DNA of 64,000 nucleotides from Spirillospora albida (GTDB lineage: Bacteria; Actinomycetota; Actinomycetes; Streptosporangiales; Streptosporangiaceae). Location of the stretch: NCBI RefSeq assembly GCF_000718255.1, contig NZ_JOFJ01000009.1, positions 124,001 to 188,000 on the forward strand, read 5' to 3'. Of the stretch, positions 9,674 to 19,294 are shown one piece after another; position 1 is the stretch's first letter; the number at the start of each line of letters is the position of its first letter. Below the pieces are notes generated by a model. The model worked only from the letters and a program-made list of their open reading frames with translations, searched no databases and had not been told where the DNA came from. Position numbers and translations under genes: made by a program.

Positions 9674-10489
9674 GTGGATCACGCGGAGACACGGCCGGGC
9701 GCGCCGGGGGAGACGCGGCCGGGGGAGCCGGCGCCGGCGGAGCGGGCCCGGACGCTCGCCTACGGCGTCGCCGACGGGGTGCTCGTCGCACCGGGCATCC
9801 CGTACGCGCCCGTCACGGCGCACGCGACCGACCGGGACGGGCGCCCGCTGCTGCTCGTCCGTGCCGGTGCGCCGATCGTCGCCGCGGTGACGCGCGAACC
9901 CGACGTCCCCGCCACGCTGCGGATCTCGGACGTCGCGCCGGTGGCGCTGGCCGACCGCGTCCGCGGCCGGGCCTGGCTGCACGGCTGGCTCACCGAGGTC
10001 CCCGACACCGGGATCCGGGACGCCGCCCTGCGGATCTCGCGGCCCCACCCGCGTCCCGAGCTGCTGGACCTCGCGGCGGGGAGGCCGGGCGCGGAACGGG
10101 ACTGGACGATCCTCGCGCTGGAGGTCGCCCAGGTCGAGATCGAGGACGCCTGGGGCGGCGCCACCCTCGAACCCGAGGAGTACGCGGCCGCCGCGCCCGA
10201 CCCGTTCGTCGCGATCGAGGGAGGCATCCTCACCCACCTCGACTCCGCCCACCGGGACGACCTGGCCGGCCTGCTGCCGGTGGCGGGCCGTCCGGCCGCG
10301 CCGGACGAGCCGCGCCCGGTCGTCCGGCCGCTGGCCCTCGACCGGCACGGGCTGTGGCTGCGCTGCTCCGCGCCCCCGCCGCACCGGCCCGACGCGTTCG
10401 ACCTGCGCGTCGCCTTCGCCGAGCCTGTGCGGGATCTCCACGGTCTGCGCTGCGTGTACCGGCGCCTGTTCGCGCATGCGACCCCGTAG
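9674..10489 (+). CDS. DUF2470 / HugZ-like heme-iron protein
   Basis: 271 residues. The N-terminal half resembles the FMN-binding split barrel of pyridoxamine-phosphate-oxidase-like proteins (L-L-L-V-R-A-G-A-P-I-V-A-A-V-T). The C-terminal part fits DUF2470: H-L-D-S-A-H-R-D-D-L, then L-D-R-H-G-L-W-L and F-A-E-P-V-R-D-L. HugZ-type proteins with this pair of domains bind or degrade heme to release iron. GTG start with GAGGAGG at 9662-9668. An iron box just upstream fits a role in iron acquisition. Enzymatic activity is not proven by sequence, and some relatives only bind flavin. Confidence 0.75.
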   Translation: MDHAETRPGAPGETRPGEPAPAERARTLAYGVADGVLVAPGIPYAPVTAHATDRDGRPLLLVRAGAPIVAAVTREPDVPATLRISDVAPVALADRVRGRAWLHGWLTEVPDTGIRDAALRISRPHPRPELLDLAAGRPGAERDWTILALEVAQVEIEDAWGGATLEPEEYAAAAPDPFVAIEGGILTHLDSAHRDDLAGLLPVAGRPAAPDEPRPVVRPLALDRHGLWLRCSAPPPHRPDAFDLRVAFAEPVRDLHGLRCVYRRLFAHATP

Positions 10490-10817
10490 TCCCGGGCCGG
10501 ACCCGTACCCGAATGCCGTCCGATTGGCCGTGATTGCCCGGATGTTCGCGGGGGTCGTCCCGGGACATCCTCGAGTATCCGGCCGTGGGACACCGAACAC
10601 CGCACCACCGGGATCGGCCCCGGCCTCCGCCTCACCCTCGCGGGGTGGGTGAGACGGAGACGGGAACCGGTCCCGGACGCGGAGGGAGGCTGCCCCGCGG
10701 CCGGGCCGTGGTCCGGCCCGCGGGGAACGACGCGGGGGACGCCCGAAGGGGGGCGGGGCCGGCCACTGGCTGCGATTGGCCCTGTCCGGCCCGGCGGACC
10801 GGCGGCACGCTGGGGGC
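10490..10817. other. 328-bp leader with strong hairpins upstream of the trans-sulfuration gene
   Basis: No coding region recognised. It holds two clear inverted repeats: 10625-10659 (CTCCG-c-CTCACCC paired with GGGTGAG-a-CGGAG) and 10693-10725 (about 14 bp with one bulged base). Between them is CGGGAACCGGTCCCG (10661-10675), and CTGCCCCGC follows. These pieces faintly recall cobalamin-riboswitch sequence, but the order and spacing do not fit well. It may be a structured 5' leader, a terminator for the upstream gene, or both. Confidence 0.35.
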
Positions 10818-11999
10818 ATGAACGGATACGACCCGCAGACCCGAGCCGTCCATCCGCCCGTGCCCGCGCCGGCGGGGAGCCGGCCGCTCGGGGTCCCGAT
10901 CTACCAGGGCCACCTGTTCGCCTTCGACGACGCCGACGACCTCGCCGCCGCGTTCGGCGGCCCGCGCGAGGCGTTCTTCTACGGCCGGATGGGCAACCCG
11001 ACCGTCCGCGCGTTCGAGGACGCGGTCACCGGCATCGAGGGCGGCGCCGGGACGATCGCCACCGCGTCCGGGATGGGCGCGGTCAACGCCGTCCTGATGA
11101 CGCTGCTCCGCGCCGGCGACCACGTGATCGCGCAGTCCGCCCTCTACGGCGGGACGTACGCGCTGCTCCACGACCTCGCCGACCGGTGGGGCGTCGAGGT
11201 CACCCACATCCCCGGCGACGATCCGGACGAGGTCCGCGCCGCGCTCCGCCCGAACACCCGCCTCCTCTACCTGGAGACGATCGCGAACCCCACCACGCAC
11301 GTCACCGACATCCCCGCGTTCGCCGCGGCCGTGCGCGGGACGGGCGTGCTCACCGCCGTCGACAACACGTTCGCGCCGCTGCTGTGCCGCCCGCTCGACC
11401 ACGGCGCCGACATCGTCCTGCACTCCGCCACCAAGTACCTCGGCGGGCACGGCGACATCCTCGGCGGCGCCGTCGTATGCGCCGACCCCGACGTCCACCG
11501 CCGCGTCTGGGAGCACTCCACCGAACTCGGCGCGAGCGCCGACCCGTTCGCCGCCTGGCTGGCGCTGCGCGGCCTCGCCACCGCGCCGATGCGGGTCGCG
11601 CGGCAGAGCGCGAGCGCCCTCGACATCGCCGGACGGCTCGCCGCGCACCCCTCGGTCCAGGGCGTCCACTACCCGGGGCTCACCGGCCACCCCCAGCACG
11701 ACGTGGCGAAGCGGCTCATGCCGGACGGCCACGGCGGCGTCCTCGCGTTCGAGCTCACCGGCGGGCGCGCGGCGGGCCGGGCGTTCACCGAGGCCCTGGA
11801 GCTCGTGTCGCTCGGCCCGTCGCTGGGCGCCGCCGCGTCCCTCGTCATGCACCCGGCGAGCACGTCGCACCGGCAGATGGACGCCGCGTCCCTGGCCGCC
11901 GCCGGGATCGGAGAGGGGACCGTCCGGCTGTCGATCGGCCTGGAGCACCCCGACGACCTGTGGGCCGACATCGAGCGTGCCCTCGCGAAGGCCGCCTGA
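10818..11999 (+). CDS. Trans-sulfuration family PLP enzyme (cystathionine gamma-synthase / methionine gamma-lyase type)
   Basis: 393 residues, the usual length for the Cys/Met metabolism PLP family. The phosphate-binding Y-G-R-M-G-N-P-T (55-62), the substrate and cofactor region around S-A-L-Y-G-G-T-Y (107-114) and the PLP lysine K206 in H-S-A-T-K-Y-L-G-G-H are all present. Members add, remove or exchange sulfur groups on homoserine or cysteine derivatives; the exact reaction cannot be assigned from motifs. The start ATG at 10818 is preceded by TGGGGG. An in-frame ATG at 10776 is less likely. The 3' end meets the stop of the converging AAA gene with no gap. Confidence 0.88.
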   Translation: MNGYDPQTRAVHPPVPAPAGSRPLGVPIYQGHLFAFDDADDLAAAFGGPREAFFYGRMGNPTVRAFEDAVTGIEGGAGTIATASGMGAVNAVLMTLLRAGDHVIAQSALYGGTYALLHDLADRWGVEVTHIPGDDPDEVRAALRPNTRLLYLETIANPTTHVTDIPAFAAAVRGTGVLTAVDNTFAPLLCRPLDHGADIVLHSATKYLGGHGDILGGAVVCADPDVHRRVWEHSTELGASADPFAAWLALRGLATAPMRVARQSASALDIAGRLAAHPSVQGVHYPGLTGHPQHDVAKRLMPDGHGGVLAFELTGGRAAGRAFTEALELVSLGPSLGAAASLVMHPASTSHRQMDAASLAAAGIGEGTVRLSIGLEHPDDLWADIERALAKAA

Positions 12000-13145
<1,146 letters not shown>

Positions 13146-13213
13146 GCTCCCGATGATCAGGGGCGGCGGCCCGGCGCGTCCAGCGATTTACCCGCTCCGG
13201 TGCGATCGGCGCC

Positions 13214-14041
13214 TTACTCCTTGGCGTCCTCGACGGCGGCCGTCGGCGGGATCTTCGCGGCCTGCTCGGCCTTGGCGGCCTCGCGGGCGGCGCGGGCGGC
13301 CGCGCGGGCCTGCGCCTCCTCGGCGTCGAGCTTGGCGGCCTCCTCCGGCGTCGGCGCGGAGCCGCCCAGGTAGGCGGGCTGCCACCAGGACTCCTCCGGT
13401 GCCGGTGTGTCCGGGTACTCGCGCTGCGCCTTCTCCAGCAGCTCCGACATCCGGGCGTGCAGCTCCGCCGTGACGGCCTCGTAGTCGTCGCCGCGCTTGG
13501 GGTACAAGGGCTCGCCGACGAGGATGGTGACCGGCACACCGCGCTGGAGCAGCCGCCGCTTGCGGCCCTTCGTCCACAGCCGCTGCGGCCCCCACAGCGC
13601 GACCGGGACGAGCGGCACGTTCGCCGCGACGGCCATCCGGACGGCGCCGCTCTTGATCTCCTTCACCGTGAACGACCGGCTGATCGTCGCCTCGGCGAAG
13701 ACCCCGATGACCTCGCCGCCGCGCAGCGCCTTCAGCGCCGCCGCGTACGAGGAGGCGCCCGCGTTGCGGTCGACGGGGATGTGGTGCATCCCGCGCATCA
13801 GCGGCCCGGCGATCTTGTTGTCGAAGATCTCCTTCTTCGCCATGAACCGCACCAGCCGGCCGGCCGGGTGGGCGCCGAGGCCCGCGAAGATGAAGTCGAG
13901 GTAGCTGACGTGGTTGCTGACGAGCACCGCTCCGCCGGTGGCGGGGATCCGATCGGTCCCCTCCAGACGGAACGTGATGTTCAGGAGCCTGAACATGCCC
14001 TTGGCCGCCTTGATCACAGGGGGATACACGTATTCGGACAT
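13214..14041 (-). CDS. 1-acyl-sn-glycerol-3-phosphate acyltransferase (PlsC family)
   Basis: 275 residues. The catalytic H-x4-D box is N-H-V-S-Y-L-D at about residue 42, with the later F-A-E-A-T-I-S block and V-P-V-A-L-W-G typical of PlsC/LPLAT proteins. It transfers a fatty acyl chain to lysophosphatidic acid or a related acceptor at the membrane. The last about 60 residues are an Ala/Glu/Lys-rich coiled tail (E-E-A-A-K-L-D-A-E-E-A-Q-A-R-A-A) seen in several actinomycete homologues. I start at the ATG at 14041, giving the usual M-S-E-Y-V-Y-P-P opening, not at an upstream in-frame start 23 codons earlier. Confidence 0.87.
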   Translation of the reverse strand: MSEYVYPPVIKAAKGMFRLLNITFRLEGTDRIPATGGAVLVSNHVSYLDFIFAGLGAHPAGRLVRFMAKKEIFDNKIAGPLMRGMHHIPVDRNAGASSYAAALKALRGGEVIGVFAEATISRSFTVKEIKSGAVRMAVAANVPLVPVALWGPQRLWTKGRKRRLLQRGVPVTILVGEPLYPKRGDDYEAVTAELHARMSELLEKAQREYPDTPAPEESWWQPAYLGGSAPTPEEAAKLDAEEAQARAAARAAREAAKAEQAAKIPPTAAVEDAKE

Positions 14042-14178
14042 GGCAGCACCGTACTTGAGCGACGCCGTGATCAGCGAGCGCGCCCCGGAGGATCCGGATG
14101 GATCGCACAACCGGTCCGGACTCTGAGAAGGTGGGAGCGTGAGATCGGCGAGCTCCCCGCCGAGGAAGGAGGATGTGC

Positions 14179-15036
14179 ATGGAACCGTTGGACGCGGCCG
14201 CGGACGTGCACGCGCTCATCCGCGACGTGCTCCCCGCGCTGGCGCCCAGCGCCTGGTTCGACGCCGGAACGTCCGAGGTCGTCCTGCCCGTCGGCGGCTC
14301 GGAGGCGCGCGCCTCCAGCTGGACCGCGCTGGAGCGCTGCGCGCGCGAGCCGCGCGCCGCCTGGCCCGGGGTCGTGGACGCGTGGCTCCGCGAGGTCACC
14401 GACCGGGCGTTCCTCGCGGTCGGTGAGATGGAGCTGTTCGGCGACGTCCGGGAGCTGCTGCGGCTGCGGATCGTGCCGAAGCTCGCGCCGCACGACCGGG
14501 AGGGCCTCGTCGTGGTCCCGGCCGGTGACCACTTCGACGCGATGGTGATGATCGAGCACCCCCGCTACGGCGGCCCCCTCACCAAGGCCCGCGCCGGGCT
14601 GCTCGGCCTGCACAAGCTCGGCTATGTGATGACGAACACGCACGACCGTGAGCTCGCCGACGTCGAGGTCCGCGACCAGCCGCTGCTGCCGGGGCGGAAC
14701 GTCCGGGTGGTGACGAAGCCGGGCAGCCGGTACGTGTCGGCGCTGCTCAGCGAGGTCGACCAGTTCCTGCCCGCCCCCAACGAGCACGGCGCCCTCGTCG
14801 GCGTCCCGTGCCACAGCACGCTGCTGCTGTACCCGGTCAGGAGCGCGGCCGTCCGCGAGGTGCTGCCGGTGTTCGCCGACGTCGTCCGCGAGATGCACGC
14901 CGACGCCGCCGACCCGTGCGCGCCGGGCGTCTACTGGAGCCACGGCGAGCGGCGGCTCACCCCGCTGAGCCCGGCCGCGGCGCTGGGCGGCTCGGACGAG
15001 TTCGCCCTCCTCCTGCGCCGCCTCCCCCGGGAGTAG
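14179..15036 (+). CDS. Uncharacterised actinomycete protein
   Basis: 285 residues, soluble, with no signal peptide or membrane segment. I do not recognise a domain. It has recurring W, L and D residues, the segments G-L-V-V-V-P-A-G-D-H-F-D-A-M-V-M-I-E-H-P and R-V-V-T-K-P-G-S-R-Y, and a central H-S-T-L-L-L-Y-P. The second ATG (14179) is chosen because GAAGGAGG (14165-14172) abuts the first (14173). It is divergent from the acyltransferase and converges on ung with an 18-bp gap. Codon use matches its neighbours, so it is very likely a real gene. Confidence 0.75.
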   Translation: MEPLDAAADVHALIRDVLPALAPSAWFDAGTSEVVLPVGGSEARASSWTALERCAREPRAAWPGVVDAWLREVTDRAFLAVGEMELFGDVRELLRLRIVPKLAPHDREGLVVVPAGDHFDAMVMIEHPRYGGPLTKARAGLLGLHKLGYVMTNTHDRELADVEVRDQPLLPGRNVRVVTKPGSRYVSALLSEVDQFLPAPNEHGALVGVPCHSTLLLYPVRSAAVREVLPVFADVVREMHADAADPCAPGVYWSHGERRLTPLSPAAALGGSDEFALLLRRLPRE

Positions 15037-15054
15037 CGCCCGGCCGGCCGCCGG

Positions 15055-15732
15055 TCAGGGCAGCTTCCAGTCGACCGGGGCCGCGCCCTGCCGCTCCAGC
15101 AGCTCGTTGGCGCGGCTGAAGGGCCGGGAGCCGAAGAACCCGCGGTCGGCCGACATGGGGCTCGGGTGCGCGGACTCGACGCAGGGGACGCCGCCGAGCA
15201 GCGGCTTGAGGTCGCGGGCGTCCCGGCCCCACAGGATCGCGACGAGCGGCCCGCCGCGGGCCGCGAGTGCGCGGATGGCCTGCTCGGTGACCTCCTCCCA
15301 GCCCTTGCCGCGGTGCGAGCCGGGTTTGCCGGGCATGACGGTCAGCGCCCGGTTCAGCAGCAGGACGCCCTGCCGCGTCCAGGGCGTGAGGTCGCCGGTG
15401 GACGGCTGCGGGTGGCCGAGGTCGGCGCAGTACTCGCGGAAGATGTTGACGAGGCTGCCGGGCAGGGGCCGGACGTCCGGGGCGACGGAGAAGCTGAGGC
15501 CGACCGCGTGCCCGGGGGTCGGGTACGGGTCCTGCCCGACGACGAGGACGCGGACGTCGTCGAACGGCTGGTGGAAGGCGCGCAGGATGTCCTTCCCGGC
15601 GGGGAGGTAGCGCCGGCCGGCGGCGATCTCGGCGCGCAGCCAGTCGCCGGCGGCGGCGATCGTCCCGGCCACCGGTTCGAGGGCCTTCGCCCAGCCCGCC
15701 TCGACGATCTCCGGGAGCGGTCGTGCCGTCAT
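15055..15732 (-). CDS. ung: Uracil-DNA glycosylase, family 1
   Basis: 225 residues. Family 1 motifs are intact: G-Q-D-P-Y-P with the water-activating Asp (about residue 68), L-L-L-N-R-A-L-T-V, and the H-P-S-P-M-S loop with catalytic His about 189, followed by F-F-G-S-R-P-F. It removes uracil from DNA to start base-excision repair. The start is the ATG at 15732, where a TAGGGT box (15741-15746, minus strand) lies eight bases upstream and no Shine-Dalgarno is seen. This suggests a leaderless mRNA. A longer in-frame extension is unlikely. Confidence 0.94.
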   Translation of the reverse strand: MTARPLPEIVEAGWAKALEPVAGTIAAAGDWLRAEIAAGRRYLPAGKDILRAFHQPFDDVRVLVVGQDPYPTPGHAVGLSFSVAPDVRPLPGSLVNIFREYCADLGHPQPSTGDLTPWTRQGVLLLNRALTVMPGKPGSHRGKGWEEVTEQAIRALAARGGPLVAILWGRDARDLKPLLGGVPCVESAHPSPMSADRGFFGSRPFSRANELLERQGAAPVDWKLP

Positions 15733-15740
15733 GGCGCCCC

Positions 15741-15746
15741 ACCCTA
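15741..15746 (-). promoter_or_regulatory. Possible -10 box of a leaderless ung transcript
   Basis: Read on the minus strand, TAGGGT fits the actinomycete TANNNT -10 element and ends eight bases before the ung ATG, so transcription could start at or next to the A of ATG. No Shine-Dalgarno sequence lies in between. Inference from spacing only. Confidence 0.45.
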
Positions 15747-15950
15747 GCGACGCCGCCGGACGTTCACGGCCTTGATCTCCGATGTGAAGTTTTCTGACCA
15801 CATCAGGACGGAAGAAGGGCGAAAATTCTTCCCGATTCTCGGATCTTGCAGATGACGGAGGTGCAACGGCCCGTTAAGTCCCTGTTACTTCCTGACAGCT
15901 CACGTTGACCTACTGCGAAGTACCGCATAACTCCTAGGAGGGAACGGCAC

Positions 15951-17441
15951 GTGAAGGACGAGCTGACGGGACCCGACATGAGCCAGCTGACCACCGTGGA
16001 CGCGACCTTCCTCAACGCGGAGACGGGGGCTAACCACGCCCACATCGCCGGACTCGGCATCGTCGACGCCTCCTCCTGCCCCGGCGGGCGGCTCACCCCC
16101 GCCCTCGTGGCGGACCTCGTCCGCCGCCGCGCGCACCTCGCCGCCCGGCCGCTGCGGCAGCGGCTGGTGCAGGTCCCGCTCGGGCTCGACCACCCGTACT
16201 GGGAGGACGATCCCGGCTTCGCGCCCGAACGGCACATCAGCGAGATCGAGCTGCCCGCGCCGGGCACGGAGCGGCAGCTCGCCGACACCGTCGGGAGGCT
16301 GCACGAGCAGCCGCTCGACCGGTCGCGCCCGCTGTGGGAGATGGTCATCGTCCACGGCCTGGAGGGCGGCCGCACCGCCGTCTACGTGAAGGTCCACCAC
16401 GCCGCGATCGACGGCGTGATGGCCGCCGAGACCCTGGCCGCGCTGCTCGACCTTTCGCCCGAACCGCGCGAGGTGCCCGACGACGACGGCACCGAGACCC
16501 GCGCGCCCGGCGCCGTCCAGATGCTCGGCACCGGGCTGCTGAAGGCGGCGCTGCACCCCGTCCGCACCGCCGTGTCCATGGCCCGCACCGCGCCGCACCT
16601 CGACGAGATCCCGGGCATCGCGTCCCTGCCCGGCATCGGGGTCATGTCGGCGTTCATGCACGGCGCGCTGCGCCGCCCGGAGCTGCCGCCGGTGCCCCGC
16701 CCGAGCGCCCCGCCGACCTCCTTCAACCTGCCGATCGGCCGGCGCCGCGCGGTCGCCTGCGGCGAGCTTCCGCTGGACGCCGTCAAGGAGATCCGCGGGG
16801 CCCTCGGCGGCAGCGTCAACGACGTCGTGATGGCGCTGTGCGCGACCGCGCTGCGGCAGTGGCTCGACAAGCGCGGCGAGCTGGAGGACGGCCCCCTCGT
16901 CGCGGGCGTGCCCGTCTCGCTGCGCCGCGACGGCGGGAGCGGCGAGGGCGCCAACCAGGTCTCGGTGATGACCGCCCCGCTCGCCGTGCACGTGGCCGAC
17001 CCCGCGCGGCGCTACGCCGCCGTGCGGGCCGACATGGACGCCGTGAAGCGCCGGTTCGTCGCCTCGTCCGGCTCGTGGCTCCACGAGATCAGCGCGATGG
17101 TCCCCGCGCCGCTCGCCGGGGCCGTCGTCCGGTTCGCGCTGCAGGCCGCCCCCTCGTTCTCGCTGCGCCCGATCAACCTGATCGTCTCGAACGTGCCGGG
17201 CCCGCAGTTCCCGCTCTACCTGTGCGGGGCGCGGCTGCTCGCCTACCACCCGATCTCGGTCATCACCGACGTGAGCGGCGGCCTCAACATCACGGTGTTC
17301 TCCTACGACGGCAAGCTGGACGTCGGTGTCGTCGCCTGCCGCGACCTCGTGCCCGAGCCGTCCGAGGTGATCGACCACCTCGTCGACGCGCTGGACGAGC
17401 TGCTCGCGCTCAGCCGCGAGACGGCCGCCGCGCCGACCTGA
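15951..17441 (+). CDS. Wax ester synthase / diacylglycerol acyltransferase (WS/DGAT)
   Basis: 496 residues, standard for the bacterial WS/DGAT family. The active-site motif H-H-A-A-I-D-G (149-155), P-L-W-E at about 127, and the C-terminal N-L-I-V-S-N-V-P-G-P are all present. The enzyme esterifies long-chain acyl-CoA to diacylglycerol or fatty alcohol to make storage lipid at the inner membrane. GTG start with AGGAGGG at 15936-15942. It is monocistronic, with its end overlapping the converging gene by 32 bp. The presence of lipid-storage, mce and steroid genes in one window fits a lipid-using actinomycete. Confidence 0.92.
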   Translation: MKDELTGPDMSQLTTVDATFLNAETGANHAHIAGLGIVDASSCPGGRLTPALVADLVRRRAHLAARPLRQRLVQVPLGLDHPYWEDDPGFAPERHISEIELPAPGTERQLADTVGRLHEQPLDRSRPLWEMVIVHGLEGGRTAVYVKVHHAAIDGVMAAETLAALLDLSPEPREVPDDDGTETRAPGAVQMLGTGLLKAALHPVRTAVSMARTAPHLDEIPGIASLPGIGVMSAFMHGALRRPELPPVPRPSAPPTSFNLPIGRRRAVACGELPLDAVKEIRGALGGSVNDVVMALCATALRQWLDKRGELEDGPLVAGVPVSLRRDGGSGEGANQVSVMTAPLAVHVADPARRYAAVRADMDAVKRRFVASSGSWLHEISAMVPAPLAGAVVRFALQAAPSFSLRPINLIVSNVPGPQFPLYLCGARLLAYHPISVITDVSGGLNITVFSYDGKLDVGVVACRDLVPEPSEVIDHLVDALDELLALSRETAAAPT

Positions 17442-18480
17442 TCCCGAGCCCCCGCCGGTGCCGCCACGCCAGCTCCAGCGCGGCGGCACCGGCCGGCTGC
17501 ATGCGCTCGGGAACCGTCCCCTCGAAGGGGGCGAGCGCGACGTCGCCCTCCTCGTTGACCGCCACCAGATCGCCGAAGAGCCGCGCGAACGCCTCGTCCC
17601 GGACGACGACGACCGTGAGCAGGTCGACGGCGAACGACAGGGGGTCGACGCCCAGGCCGAGGAACCAGGCGCGCAGCTCACCGCGCCCTCGTGCCGCGGT
17701 GAGCTCGCGGTGCCACGGCCACTCGTCCTGGACGAACCCCTCGCCGTAGTCCTCGCCCCGGCCGAGAAGCTCCTCGGCGTACTCACGGACCATGCAGCGC
17801 CACAGGTCGAGGTCGTCCCGCTCGCCGGCCGGCGGCTCGGACGCGCCGGCCGGCTGGAACGCGCCGACCGGCATCACGTGCCGGAGCCCGCCGCCGTGCG
17901 CGACCCTCGCCGCGTCCCGGTGGTGGAGCACGTACGTGCCGGACGTCGTGACCGTCAGCGTCGTCACGGCGGTGAGCGCGGGCCGCCGCGCCGGGTCGCA
18001 CGGGTCGCCCACCCGCGCGCGCAGGGCGCCGCCGCCGACGGCGAGTTCGTGCGCGGCGGCCTCGCCGACGTTCACCGCGTCGAAGTAGCGCGCCGGGCCG
18101 AAGCGGAGCACGGGCGGGGCGGCGCCGAGCAGCCGGTAGGCGGGGCGGTTCTCGAAGACGCGCGGCGGAGCGAGCGCCGCCATCGCGTCCGCGTACGTGC
18201 GGTACCCGGGCGGGAGGCCCCCGGCCGGGCCGGTCACGGCGGGCGGGACGGGCGAGGCGTCCCATTCCAGCCGGATCGACTCCAGCGGCAGGGGACGCGG
18301 CGGGATCCAGCCGTCGCGGCACAGCAGCGCCGTCCCCGCGACGCGGGGGACGTCCGGGTACAGGCCGCTCGCCCGCGCGCCGAGCCCGGCCCGGTCGGCG
18401 TCGAGCGCGGCCCGGCCGTCCCGCCACTCCCGCTCGGTCGGCGCGGGCTCGGCGTTCGGCGTGAGCTCGGCTTTGGGCAT
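17410..18480 (-). CDS. Nudix-like protein of unknown specificity
   Basis: 356 residues, mostly soluble. In the C-terminal half, R-E-Y-A-E-E-L-L-G resembles the R-E-U-x-E-E-x-G-U core of the Nudix box, but the upstream G-x5-E part is not at the right spacing, so catalysis is doubtful. The N-terminal half is Pro/Ala/Arg-rich without a motif I recognise. It follows the phosphatase by four bases on the same strand and is probably the last gene of a DDAH-phosphatase-Nudix-like operon. The 3' end overlaps the WS/DGAT gene by 32 bp, tail to tail. Confidence 0.65.
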   Translation of the reverse strand: MPKAELTPNAEPAPTEREWRDGRAALDADRAGLGARASGLYPDVPRVAGTALLCRDGWIPPRPLPLESIRLEWDASPVPPAVTGPAGGLPPGYRTYADAMAALAPPRVFENRPAYRLLGAAPPVLRFGPARYFDAVNVGEAAAHELAVGGGALRARVGDPCDPARRPALTAVTTLTVTTSGTYVLHHRDAARVAHGGGLRHVMPVGAFQPAGASEPPAGERDDLDLWRCMVREYAEELLGRGEDYGEGFVQDEWPWHRELTAARGRGELRAWFLGLGVDPLSFAVDLLTVVVVRDEAFARLFGDLVAVNEEGDVALAPFEGTVPERMQPAGAAALELAWRHRRGLGIRSARRPSRG

Positions 18481-18484
18481 CGGC

Positions 18485-19267
18485 TCAGCGTAGGGCGGCC
18501 AGCAGCCGCTCGACCGTCGGACCGTCCACGTCGAGGCCCTTCTCGACGTAGCCCTCGAACGTTCCGTACCGGCGCTCGGCCTCGTCGAACGCGGCCTCCA
18601 GATAGGCGGGACGCTGCTCCAGCAGCGGCCGCAGAAGCTCCGGGTCCTCCATCCGGCCGGACTCCTTCAGGTAGTCCAGCAGGCGGCCGTAGCCCTCCCG
18701 GTGGTAGTGGTTCGACCGGAGGTAGTCGTCCATGACGTCCGCGCGGGACACGCCGGCCAGCATGAGGACGATCGCGGCCATCCAGCCCGTCCGGTCCTTG
18801 CCGGCGGTGCAGTGGAACACCAGCGGCAGCCGGTCCGCGTCGGCCATCAGCCGGAGCGCCGCCGCGAACCGCTCCCGCTCCCGCGGCTCCCGCACGAAGT
18901 CGCGGTTGATGTCGAGGAGCGCGCGCTCGATGCGCCCGCCGCCGAACACCTCCTGCTGGCGCGCCGGGTCGCCGCTCCCGACGACGTCGTAGAACACCTG
19001 CAGGCTGCCGGCGCCGACCGGCAGCGACACCAGGGCCGCGCCGGCGGGCAGCCGGGACGGCCCGTGCATCTCGATCTCGTTCGGGCGCCGGAAGTCGACC
19101 ACCGTCCGGACGGCGGCGAGCCGCGCCAGGTCGCCGTCGCTCAGCCTGCCGAGCGCGTCGGCGCGCAGCAGCCTCCCGGGCGCGATCGCACCCGTGACGG
19201 CGCCGAGGTCGCGGACGTTCTCGGCGCCGTCGAGGGCGATATGGCCGTGCTCATCATCGAACCGCAT
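18485..19267 (-). CDS. Tyrosine-protein phosphatase, PtpB-like
   Basis: 260 residues with the phosphatase P-loop H-C-T-A-G-K-D-R-T-G (catalytic Cys about 153). The K-D pair inside the loop is the hallmark of the mycobacterial PtpB / atypical dual-specificity group that can also act on phosphoinositides. The N-terminal N-V-R-D-L-G and a D-F-R-R-P segment also match. It dephosphorylates phosphotyrosine or lipid phosphate. No secretion signal is visible. It lies 27 bp after the DDAH gene. No good Shine-Dalgarno precedes the ATG, so translation may depend on the upstream gene. Confidence 0.88.
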   Translation of the reverse strand: MRFDDEHGHIALDGAENVRDLGAVTGAIAPGRLLRADALGRLSDGDLARLAAVRTVVDFRRPNEIEMHGPSRLPAGAALVSLPVGAGSLQVFYDVVGSGDPARQQEVFGGGRIERALLDINRDFVREPRERERFAAALRLMADADRLPLVFHCTAGKDRTGWMAAIVLMLAGVSRADVMDDYLRSNHYHREGYGRLLDYLKESGRMEDPELLRPLLEQRPAYLEAAFDEAERRYGTFEGYVEKGLDVDGPTVERLLAALR

Positions 19268-19294
19268 GGGGCAATGATGTCGAATGCGGGTGAA

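Noticed and set aside
10490..10817. SAM-IV or cobalamin riboswitch
   Set aside because: Individual motifs are suggestive but the conserved order and spacing of either class are missing. Kept only as an undetermined structured leader.
15905..15933. TTGACC - 17 bp - TAACTC as a promoter for the WS/DGAT gene
   Set aside because: The implied transcription start would fall inside the Shine-Dalgarno (15936-15942), and the -10 lacks the final T. The true promoter is probably upstream.
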